The position numbers and the translations under genes were made by a program. Below are positions 53,454 through 64,000 of a stretch of DNA of 64,000 nucleotides, piece by piece. The DNA is from UBA6263 sp049305865 (lineage in GTDB: Bacteria; Patescibacteriota; Gracilibacteria; Absconditabacterales; Absconditicoccaceae). Position 1 is the first letter of the stretch. Every line of letters begins with the position of its first letter. The stretch is taken from the NCBI GenBank assembly GCA_049305865.1, contig JBAQPP010000032.1, forward strand, positions 1 through 64,000. Direction: 5' to 3'. The notes under the pieces were generated by a model. The model did no database searches and was not told where the DNA came from. It saw only the letters and a program-made list of their open reading frames with translations.

Positions 53454-56270
53454 ATGGAAAAAATGTCATTTTATCAGCTCACAGTACAACAAAGTTTAGA
53501 CTCTCTAAATACCACCAAAGACGGTTTGACTACTGCTGAAGCTCTACAAAGACAGAAAATTTATTGAAAAAATATTTTGAAAAACATCCACAAGGAGAGT
53601 TTATTTTTGAAATTTGCAAAACAATTCAAAGATGCTCTGATAATATTATTGATAGTCAGTATGATAATTTCTATATATTTGCAAGATTATAGATGAGCTA
53701 CAATACTAGGTATTATAATAGTTATCAATGCGGTGATATGATATATACAAGAAGCAAGAGCAGAAAAAATAATGCAGTCTCTCAAAAAATTATTACATCC
53801 ATCGGCCAAAGTAATAAGAGATGGAAAACTTATTGAAGAATTATCCGAAAATTTGGTTCCATGAGATATTGTTTATATACAAGAGTGAGATGCCTTGCCA
53901 GCTGATCTGAGAGTGATAAATGAAACCAACCTGCAGACAAATGATTTTTCACTTACATGAGAATCTAGTCCTGTAAATAAATTTACTCACGAGATTGCTT
54001 GAGATGTAGAACTATGAGAAAGAAATAATATTGTTTTTATGGGTACTACAATAGCTACAGGTGAAGCCTACGGTTTGGTGATCGATACTTGAATGAATAC
54101 CCAGCTAGGTAAGATTGCTAATCTATCTCAGGAAGCAAAACTAGAACCGACTCCACTTCAAGTAGAGCTTGAAAATATAGCCAAGAAGCTGACTATATGA
54201 ACTATCATACTTTGAGTTATCTTATTAGCGATAGCATTGCTTGCTCATTTTAGTATCAAAGAAGCTTTTGTTTTTGCTATATGAATAGCCGCTGCTATGG
54301 TACCACAATGATTGCCAGCACAGGTAAGTATAGCACTTTCACTGGCATCTTGGAGGCTCGCAAAGAAAAATGCTCTCATCAAACAACTTGCTTCAGTAGA
54401 AACTTTGTGATGTGTAAATATCATATGTACAGACAAAACCTGAACTCTGACCAAGAACGAAATGACAGTTAGAAATATATATTTGTTTAATAAAATTTAT
54501 GAAATTACCTGATCATGATATTAACCAAACTGACATATAATTCAGAATTCAGAATTAAAAATTCAGAATTGATGAAATGAAGTTTCATCCGAATTTATAA
54601 ATATTCGAAAACATTTTTTTATGTGCGGTATTTTAAATTCTACAGCAAGAGTAAACTCTCCTGATAGTGAACATCCACTATGGTATTGTATGTGAGATCC
54701 TACAGAGTGAGCCCTTATAACTATGTCAAATAAAGCCTTATTTGATCTGGTAAAATTACAGTCTTCCTATCCTAAACTACGAGAATATTGATTTGATTCT
54801 TCACGTAAAATGATGTCAACAGTGCGTGATGTAGATGGTCAGAAAATAGTTTATGTAAAATGAGCAGCGAGAAGTATCCTAGATAATTGCAGTCAAATTT
54901 TCGACTGAAAACAAATTAGGAAAATAACTAAAAGAGACAAAGATCGTATACTTGCTGCTATAGATTATTTTGCTTCTCAAGCTATGCGTAACCTCACACT
55001 TGCATACAGGGTATTGGATCCAAATGTTACATCGATGACTATGCAAGAGACAGAAAGTGATCTGATTTTTTTATGATTTGCGAGTATCATAGATCCACCT
55101 AGAGAAGAAGTAGCGGATGCAATACAAGCTGCTTACCTAGCAAAAATAAAAGTCATCATGATTACATGAGATTACTGATTGACTGCTGAAGCTATAGCAA
55201 AAAAGATATGACTATCTCCACAAGACCAACCTATACTGATAATCAAATGAGAAGAACTCAGAAAGAAAACTGATATACAGTTGCTTTATGATCTGAGGAA
55301 TCCATACGTAATATTTTCTAGGACATCTCCTGAAGATAAAATGAGAATCGTTTCATTGCTCAAAAAAGAGCATAATATAGTAGCTGTTACATGAGATTGA
55401 GTCAACGATGCGCCGGCACTCAAAGAAGCAAATATATGAGTAGCTATGTGAAAAATATGAACTGACGTTGCCAAAGATGCCTCAGAAATTGTACTTCTTG
55501 ACGATAGTTTCTCGACTCTCGTAAATGCAATCAGAGAGTGAAGGATTATTTATCAGAACTTAAAAAAAACAGTACTTGGTGCTATTACTACTAATGGTTG
55601 AGAACTGTTTACTATACTCATGAGCTTATGTGCAAAAGCAATCCGAAATATACCCATAGCGATTATTCCAATACAGATCTTAGCTATAGATTTAATATGA
55701 GAGATGTGACCATATATGATGATTACATATGATCCGGCAAAACCGTGACTAATGGAGGCAAAACCTAGGAACGTAAAGAATCATCTGTTAAATAAAAAAA
55801 CTATAATTGATTTGATATATTCTGGAGCACTTATGGGTATTATTGCATTCTCAGCTTATCTCATTTACTTCATAATACATAATATCTCTCCGTTCGGATT
55901 AGATACATTGGATATACTATACATGACATGAAATTCTGTAACTTATGTGACAATAAATATATGTCAGTATATGATTCTTTTATCCCGCAGAACTGGTATA
56001 GATAGTATTTTTTCTAAGTATACATTAACAAATAGAAAGCTCCGGTTCTCTTTTGTCATATCAATAACTTTAATATTAGTTCTAATTTATAATCCTTTTG
56101 TCAGTGAGTACTTTAGATTTTGACCAATGAGCTGGATAGACTGGATATTACCAGTACTATGATGAATTATATACCTTGGAATACACGAACTTAGAAAATA
56201 TATCAAAAGAAAAAGGATAGAAAAACAAGAACTAGCCATTCAAAATAAATTAACTCAGCAAGCAATATAA
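53454..56270 (+). pseudogene. P-type cation ATPase interrupted by an in-frame TAA
   Basis: Apart from TAA at 54522-54524 (codon 357), the 938-codon frame is complete for a type II (Ca/cation) P-type ATPase. It has the N-terminal cation ATPase domain, TGES in the actuator domain (FSLTGESSPVNK), catalytic Asp327 in CTDKTGTLTKNE, KGAA in the nucleotide domain, TGDGVNDAPALKEANIG, and ten membrane helices. The TAA lies in GSGY-*-PNG, where homologues usually have Glu, Gln or another polar residue, so one base change (for example GAA to TAA) is enough. As written the protein would stop after the phosphorylation site. Nearby, ATTCAGAATT repeats (54540-54572) form a small insert. Confidence 0.85.
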
Positions 56271-56350
56271 TAATTTACACTACAAATTTACCCTAAAAAC
56301 TTTATCTATATATCAACATATAATTTTTTAATTTGTAATTTTTTATAATC

Positions 56351-56935
56351 ATGCAACAAACATTACAAAATTTAGCAAAAGCATTTGTCTGAGAATCACA
56401 AGCTAGAAATCGCTATACTATGTATGCAAGCGTAGCTCGCAAAGAATGATATCTCCAGATAGCAGAAATATTTGAAAAAACAGCTATGCAAGAAGCAGAA
56501 CATGCATCACGATTTTTTAAAATGATCCAACAGCTAGAAGAAAAATCTTGAACAAAGGTTTGAGAGATGATGATAGAAACATGAGTACCTATCATGAGAT
56601 GAACAACATTGGAAAATTTATGATACGCTGTAGCGGGTGAGTCACATGAATTTGAAGATTTATATCCATCATTTGCCAAGGTAGCACAAGAAGAATGATT
56701 AAATGACATAGCGGCTAGGATAAATAGTATATCTAGAGCAGAGCAACATCACGCAGAAAGATATGCTAAACTTCAAAAAGAACTTAGTCAGGAAACATTA
56801 TACGCTAAGGCAGAAGATACTATCTGGATCTGTGATAAATGTGGCTACGAATATGTATGAAAAAACCCACCAGCAAAATGTCCTTCTTGTGGTCACGAGC
56901 ACAACTATTTTCAAGTTAAGTGTGAAGTATATTAA
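56351..56935 (+). CDS. rbr: Rubrerythrin
   Basis: A 194-residue protein. The di-iron ferritin-like domain carries FVGESQARNRY, MQEAEHAS, AGESHEFEDLYPSFA and RAEQHHAERY. The C-terminal rubredoxin-like centre is ICDKCGYEYVGKNPPAKC, then PSCGH. It reduces hydrogen peroxide using electrons from rubredoxin. The rubredoxin-FNR fusion at 10563 is a plausible electron source. Glycines include UGA, so it is native. Confidence 0.93.
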
Positions 56936-56961
56936 CTTCCTGTAATTCCGATCCTCTTCTA

Positions 56962-57055
56962 CTTGTCATTCCGACCAGCTTGTCCCGCAATGGCGGGATA
57001 GCGGAGGAATATCTAGTAAACAAAAAAGATCTCTCGACAAGCTCGGGATGACAAG
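56962..57055. repeat. Short interspersed palindromic repeat, copy R3
   Basis: CTTGTCATTCCGA ... GGGATGACAAG with an internal TCCCGC/GCGGGA stem. It lies between convergent genes. Confidence 0.65.
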
Positions 57056-57081
57056 TAATTCGAGATGACAAGGACAAGTTT

Positions 57082-58281
57082 TTACAACTTTCCTCCTCTA
57101 AAACTAATACTCACATTTTTCTCAGCTCAACCTTCTAACTTACTTGCATCTATCTTTCATTCCTTAATCAACTTTGCTAACTTGAATCTATCTATTTCGA
57201 TAGCTTCATCCAAAAGTCAGAGCTTGCTTAGAGTTTCTTTTAAAACTTCTTTATCTTTGATACTAATATTTTCAACCTTTGAAACAGATAGCTTACTTTC
57301 ATTCCCAAATAATTTCAATAGGTCGTGCTTATTTACATAATCGATCAGCATTTCTTTTATATTTTCTTTCTGAGCCTTAGATTCACTCTCGCTCTTACTT
57401 AGTTGCACATATTCATCCACAAGTCCTTTAATGGTTTTTTCTCCTAGTTCTCAACCGACTATTTCATCCTCAAACTTCATATGAGCTCGCAATGGGCAGA
57501 TCGACATATATTCGCAATATTTACACAGTCCATTTTCCTTACATTCAAAAGATTTTTTGTCTCACATATTGTAGGCAAATTTTTTATTTTCAATCTGATC
57601 GACTATCCCAATATATTTATTTTTTACTCTATCCATAATTTCATCTGTAACTTCTCGTTCATCTATGATATCAAAATGTAGATAAAAAAGTCTGGCCTTG
57701 ATCGTCTTATAATATTTAGCATATTTCTGCGAGATTCCGATAGCATATAGACTCAACTGTTCAAAATAATGCTCCTTGTCTTGAGTTGGCAAGTTCTTAT
57801 TTGTTTTGTAATCATTGATTACAAATGTGTCTTGTCATTGCTTGTCCAAGCGATCAATTATACCTCTAAATTTCTTGTTCTCATCTAGTGAAAAAATCAT
57901 ACTATCTTCTGTAGACACAATTTTGACACCCTCAAAAGGATAAAATTTTTGGTAATAATTTTTTATATATTCATTTCCTCTACGTAGATAATCCTGTAAT
58001 GTTTGATCTCACTTGATTTTGATCTCTTTGTTATCATTTTTTAATTTTTCAAATTCACTATCTCGTAGAACTTTGAATTTTTCCAAAACTTCATCTTCTT
58101 CGGGAATTTTAAAAACATTAATCTGATTATACAATCGTTCCAATGCTCCATGTACGGACTGCCCTAAAATTAGATCTGGGCTAGATTCAAACTCTTTCTG
58201 GATCTTATCGATGTACTTGTATTGGTATTTACGGGGACACTGTTCAAAAAGATTGGTCTGGGAAAATGAATAAACAGACAT
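57082..58281 (-). CDS. RecB-family PD-(D/E)XK nuclease with Fe-S cysteines
   Basis: A 399-residue protein. It starts MSVYSFSQTNLFEQCPRKYQ (the S-x-S-x-x-x-x-Q-C-P-x-x-Y opening of AddB/Cas4-like domains). It continues LGQSVHGALERL, GIIDRLDKQG, FVINDYKTNKN (catalytic D ... D-Y-K), YFEQLSLYAIG and CKENGLCKYCEYMSICPLR, which with the first Cys can bind a 4Fe-4S cluster. Likely a DNA repair or recombination exonuclease. A C-terminal helical extension of about 130 residues is unusual. No helicase partner is in the window. UGA glycines are present. Confidence 0.87.
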
Positions 58282-58317
58282 TTTTTTAGTTTTAATTTTA
58301 AAAATTTGCTTATTACC

Positions 58318-58405
58318 TTGTCATCTCGAGCAAAGTCGAGACTTGTCCTGAAGGATGAAGGAGATCCCTTTTAAGAGATTTCTCCATTACAGTCGGAATG
58401 ACAAT
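58318..58405. repeat. Short interspersed palindromic repeat, copy R4
   Basis: CTTGTCATCTCGA ... GTCGGAATGACAA with an internal CTCGA/TCGAG stem. It belongs with R1-R3. Confidence 0.6.
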
Positions 58406-58719
58406 AAAAAGTTTATACTTTTTTCCTCCAAAATACAGATAAAAAAAATCTCTAAAATCTAATCAAAAAAGTTTTCAAAAAAAACCTCTCAAATACAGCT
58501 TATGAAGTACTAAAATACGCATACATATTATATCACGAATATATGTATTGTAAATACTAAAGTAATCTAATAAATAGTCTTTTTTGACTAATTTATTTTA
58601 ACCTTTATAATTACTATTGTATTGTGTTTGGTATATAAAATTTGAAATCAAAAAAAACTCAATACGCGTCACTCAAAAGACAGTTAATGTCTATTATTAT
58701 CAAACAAATCCAATAATTT
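58406..58719. other. AT-rich gap upstream of the giant surface gene
   Basis: No gene seen. An inverted repeat ATACATAT ... ATATGTAT lies near 58523-58550. A TATATAAAAT box near 58633 could serve as a -10 for the gene at 58720. No clear -35 or Shine-Dalgarno site is visible. Confidence 0.4.
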
Positions 58720-61700
58720 ATGGGCCAGGGATTCGAGAGGTTTTTCAACCTCAAATCAAATTATTCATCTAGGGATACGTTTTTTGATGGTAGATCAAAG
58801 CATACGAAATTCGCAATTTCAAACTTTTTTTCGTTTATAAAAAATAATATAATCTATCATCATCATACTCAGAAAGCAGTTAACCACGTGCGTAAACACC
58901 ATAAGAAATATATATTTTGATCAGCTATCTGATTCTTATTTATCAAAATTTTAGTTACTCTACTTACTACTGTCGGATGATGAACCTTTGCACAGGAAAC
59001 AAATAACCAATATTTTATCTGAGATGGCATCATATCTCAATACGAACAATGTGACGACTCTAATTTACAAAACTTAGATGGTTGTGATAGTATATGACAG
59101 ATAGAAAGCTGAGCAATGTGCATCTGAGAGCCATCAATTTGTTCATTTGTAGAACTTCCAGAACAAAATTTGATTGAAACATGAAACTTAATCCAAACAT
59201 GAACTTTAGAGCTTACATGAGCATTGGATATTGATAGCCTAGTCGAGACATGAAGTTTGGATATCGCCTGAATAACACAAATAACTCAAGAAGGAATAAT
59301 AGAAACACCAGTTCAAGAACCAATAACTATAGTCGAAACATGAATTATAGTTGAAACATGAATTTCACAACCAATAGAATTTAGATTATCAGATTTGGAT
59401 AATATCGATTTGGTAAATTATTTTTATGGATCATGAAGTGAATTTACAAGCAATCGACAAAATAATAAATGCATACTAGGTGATCTAAATATAGTTCGTC
59501 TACAATCAGGATACAATACAATCCCAAATTTCCTAGCTGCAAATACTTTGTATTTACTTGAGTCTGGAAGCTATGATACCAAATACATGATCAATATCGA
59601 AAATGATTGTACAGCTTTAATCTGATTAGAATCTTGAGTAGTACTACATACAACGGTAAACAAATGAGCAAATATCAAAATATCATCTTGATCCAATAAT
59701 ATAATTTATAACCTGACTATCAATTGATCTACTACATCTACATGACTCATACATACATGAAATAATTATTGAATTTTCATTTCCAGTCCAGATAATTCTA
59801 TTTCCCAAATTAGCTCCTACGATACTATTTGATTCTGAGTCTATATGGAAAATTTTGCAAACAATATCTGGGAGATATCTAGATATGATTCATTACTTTG
59901 ATGACAGATAGATAATGCAATCAATATGCCTATAATCTTACCAGTAGACTTTACATGAGATGATATCCAACTTTTGCTTTCTTGAAATGGATATTCACTT
60001 AGTTGAGGTATATGGCAATGACTCAGACCATTTAATCTTTTGCAAAATTCAACATTTCCAGAAAGAGTAGATATATATTCTATAAATTACCAGATCAGAG
60101 TCCGCATATCATCAGGTACCAAGATAGTAAACCAAAGCTGAGAATCTTTTACCGGAATATTATTATGACCCAAAACGATTTCTATATCTCAGTTGCAAGA
60201 TAACTTTTCATGACAAGATATTATCTCAGCATTCAAAATATGATCAGATATATTTGCTCAAACTCAAGACTCAGATTATAATCCCAAAGATTTTTCTGTC
60301 AGTATTTTATTATCTGATTTTACATGATCTCAAGATTTACAACTATATCATTCAATAGATTGACAGTCTTGGACTAGTATAGAGTCATTCAATATATCAG
60401 ATATAGATTCAAGCATCAATCTAAAATTCCTCACAAATACATTTGGTCAATTTGTAATAGTGCGTGAAAATTTAGTCGATACTTGAACTTTAAACTCAAC
60501 ATGATCATTGATAGATACATGAATACAGGACTTACTAAGCTGATTAAATCAAATATGAATCCAAATTTCATGAGAAAAGTTGGTCGATACTTGAAATTTA
60601 TTTACAACATGAAACTTACAACTCAGCTGAGGCTTGGACTTGATACTCACTTGAACCCAGACATGAACTTTGATAGATACATGAGTGATTGATCAACTTA
60701 CTTGAAAAAATATCAAAGGCACTATCCGGGATAAGATACAGAAAGCTATTACAAGATGACCAAAACAAGGTAAAGATAATAATCCTGATACAATATTGAG
60801 CTGAGAAATGATTACATGATCTATTAGTTCAGGTGACCAACTCAAATTAAAAACTATGGACACAGTTGAAGACAAGAAAATAGCATTCAAAACCAAACTT
60901 ATAGCAAGATGATATCATGAAGATATAGAATGAAAGATGGTTTGAAGTGGTATTATCGATATATGAGAACTTAGTTGAGAAATTAATTTACCTGTAAGCA
61001 TATTATCGACTGGCAATACAAATATCAAAGTAGAGCTACCAGAATGAATCTTTATAAAAACAGCAAGCGGGGTAAATTATACGGGTCTCTTGGATACACC
61101 GCAAGTTGTAACATGAACAGTAAATATAAAATTTTTCCGTCCCAACAAATATGCTAAAATCTGACCAAATAATAAAAGTTTATTTTTCTATAATTGATCT
61201 TGAGCTGCTGCTTATGCTACTATTAAAATACCTACTTCATGATTGGTGGTAGGAACTAGCGTGCAAATCAATTATTCAGAAAATTGAACAATCCGAAAAT
61301 ATCTTACAACTACCAAAGTAACTTCTATAAGTGGAATCAATTATGCTGTATTCCAGACCAATCATTTTACGACATTTGCTATATGAACTATCACATGGAA
61401 TAATATGAAATTTCTCGATGATAGTTTCCGAGATTCTAATCCAAGCACATGAGATATCATCAAAGCTTTATATGGAAGTGGTTCAACAGATAAGACTATC
61501 TATAACTCCCATTGGTCTGCTAATTGTCAGCCAACAAATGTTATTTATGTGCAGCCATATTCTGTAAGTGGAGTCAATTCTATGCCTGTACCAGCAATCA
61601 ATACAGTTTATGTACTAAATTCTGGTTCATATATATTCTCCGCAGCAAGAGCTCTCGCATGAAACTGTATATCTATCATAGGTAAATGAGATGTGAAACT

Positions 61701-64000
61701 TTATTCTACAACCAACCTTACTTCTATATTTACCAACGCTACAAGAAGTTATGTCATATACGATAATCTCAAATTCCATTGATATCAAAATGGTACTGGA
61801 TGAGTACATGCTACCAAAAATACAAACTGAATAAGACTTACCTCACCGACCAATTCTACATATAACAATATCCAGACACAACAACATTCCTCATATGGTA
61901 TATATACTTTGACTTCACCTACGCGTACGTTGTTCAATGGTATAGTATCTCATTCAAACGCTAGTTATGGATTTTATCAAGCGGCTTGAACATACGTAGA
62001 TATCAATGCATCGTCCTTCTTCAACAATGCCGTATGATGAGTTTATTATATCTGAAACTCTGGTGCTTTAAATAATTTACAAGTATTTAATAATGCTTGA
62101 CCATGACTTACACTTAGAAACTGAATTTCAAATATACTTACAAACTCCCAAATTTACAATAACAATACATACTGATTATCTATTACAAGATCTGCTAGTG
62201 CTGCTAGTAATATGATTATCAAAGATATCAAATTATTTAATAACTGATCAAACTGATGGTATACAACTCTCTCAACCAATAATAGATTCTACAATAATTT
62301 GAGTATATATTGAAATGTTAACAATACATTGCCAGCATGAGCTGTAACGTGATTAAATTGAGCATTTCCAGGAGCAATTACATGATATAGAACTATAAAT
62401 TGAACTACATGATGTCATGAAGTGACTATCCCCAAAACCGCCAACTGACAATATTATTTTGCAAGTGCTTGTACTATAAGATCATCTAGAACTACATTTT
62501 CTGGATGGGTAGATTTTTTAAATTTTTCAACAGGTACATTATTGCAAAGTATACCGTATGCCATGAACTGAGCTACACCAAGATATAATTCATCAGGATT
62601 ATTTATGGATAGTGGATATCATATCTGAGAATGATTTTGGGATATCAGGAATTATCTTTTATCTAAGTGATATACTGAGTGAGTAGGTTCATTGTATACT
62701 GTGTCAGCAGATACACTTGTCGGAAGTTGATATTTGAACTTCCAGAAAACAAACTGAAAAACATATAAACCTGTAGTCTTACAATCTACATGAACACTTA
62801 GGGCTGAAGTAGTACTACCTCAATATACAATCATTAGATCATGATCTGTGACAAGCAATTGAACTCATTATTCATACAACGGGACACTTAATGTTTTGAC
62901 TTTACCTACATGATCTGCTGTATGACTTACTGGTGTAAAATGAGTGATATCATTTGGATTATCGACATGACTTTATCTAAGAGATTTTTCTTGAAACTAT
63001 CTTACTGCTAGTATATCTATACCACTTACTTGATTGACTGTCGATAGTGATACTTTTTCTACCATATCCAAATCATACAACTGAACCAATCGATCCTACG
63101 TCCAGACTGGTAATATTCAGACTATAAGTTGAAAAGATTACGTTACTTTTGCTTCTAATGGATTAAGCTATTTTGCAGCTCAAGTATTTACTGGTATGAT
63201 CGATACAACAGTCCCCGCTATTTCAACATGATATATTTCATCATGAGGTACATGATATAATTCACCGAATTATTACTACAAATGAACTGTAGATATCAAA
63301 TCAGATGTAAGTGATACGGTTTGACTAAATACTTGAACATGTGCTTATACAACATGAAGTACACGAGTATTAGCATTGTATTCATGAACAAGCAAGACGT
63401 GATATTGTTATCAGACGTGATTGAATTATCAAAATGATTTTGATATTATTTTTAGGATATTAGATACAGCATGAAATACATGATATTCAAATACATGAAC
63501 GTATTTGTATGACATTACGGCGCCGACATGATTGTCATTTACAATCAATAATGATGCTGTATCTACTACTTCACAAGATGTCGCTCTAAATATCACATGT
63601 CCTAGTGATGCATTAGTATCATGAGTTCTTATATCATATGGTAATACTACATGATCATATTGAGCGTGGACATGATGTGATACCACTAAATCACATACAT
63701 TAACAATATCTACATGAACCAAGACTGTCTATATGAGGACCCAAGACGCATTGGCTAACATATCTGCAGATTATTCCGATTCCATTACACTTAACGAACC
63801 AGTCATATGGAATAACGATAATTTTATTGATCAATCTTTTTGGGATAATGATCCTACAAATACTGGTATTATAAATGCATTATACTGAACCTCAATCAAC
63901 GATCAAACAGCATACAATAAGTATCGATCATGAAACTGTAATCCTTCTAATATTTCTGTAATTACAGTACAAAATTATAATAATTCTTGAATAAATATTT
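58720..64000 (+). CDS. Giant secreted adhesin-like protein, partial
   Basis: At least 1760 residues under UGA=Gly, running off the window. A basic N-terminal extension of about 66 residues precedes a hydrophobic signal (FLFIKILVTLLTTVGGGTFA, cleaved before QET), as in extended signal peptides of large secreted proteins. Residues about 135-230 hold short repeats such as ETGNLIQTGTLELTG and VETGIIVETGI. From about 950, right-handed beta-helix text is visible (NGIRLTSPTNSTYNNIQTQ, GLSITRSASAASNMIIKD). The segment ALYGSGSTDKTIYNSHWSANC (near 61470) recurs as ALYGTSINDQTAYNKYRSGNC (near 63880), marking the start of repeated modules. Probably a surface or host-contact protein. Confidence 0.85.

Overview
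The window is a very AT-rich bacterial segment that only makes sense under an altered genetic code. Read conventionally it holds short fragments; read with UGA as glycine almost the whole length becomes long, family-recognisable genes (GroEL, FtsK, MraY, RlmN, rubrerythrin, a P-type ATPase). UGA=Gly is the code of Candidatus Absconditabacteria (SR1) and Gracilibacteria. CGA and CGG codons also fall on conserved tryptophan positions (rubredoxin, FtsK, cytochrome b5, thioredoxin-like lipoprotein, ferric-reductase domain). That matches the CGA/CGG=Trp reassignment predicted for Absconditabacterales, so this is most likely an Absconditabacterales chromosome. All coordinates below assume stops are TAA and TAG only.

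Layout. 1-900: partial membrane protein, tRNA-Thr, a small membrane protein and a promoter. 901-10465: two giant genes, one a cell-surface DUF11 protein. 10563-13581: redox genes (rubredoxin/ferric-reductase/FNR fusion, thioredoxin-like lipoprotein, secreted cytochrome b5-like protein). 14171-18400: phosphatase-CYTH fusion, cutA, a DUF4239-like protein and ftsK. 18599-22490: surface protein with GGG (TGATGATGA) repeats, then an SLH-domain protein. 22552-31614: housekeeping genes (ndk, groES-groEL, an HD hydrolase, a response regulator, an O-antigen ligase-like protein, mraY, rlmN). 31732-47625: lineage-specific genes, two TrmB-like regulators (one with an internal TAA), an EgtD-like methyltransferase, a split tRNA-Asn, and a GNAT gene behind an aromatic-leader attenuator. 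47654-49028: two native methyltransferases. 49082-53035: six genes with no UGA-Gly codon, four of them with strong Shine-Dalgarno sites, which look imported. 53454-58281: a P-type ATPase with an internal TAA, rubrerythrin and a RecB-like nuclease. 58720-64000: a giant surface protein running off the window.

The most unusual items are: a 113-nt structured insert in the anticodon loop of tRNA-Asn with a second copy at 53090; a Tyr/Phe-rich leader peptide with mutually exclusive hairpins before an acetyltransferase; a promoter module repeated at about six sites; in-frame TAA codons in two otherwise intact genes; and an imported gene block inside a recoded genome.

The genes suggest a small anaerobic or microaerophilic cell that makes peptidoglycan (MraY), invests heavily in secreted adhesin-like proteins, and detoxifies oxygen through rubredoxin/rubrerythrin chemistry.
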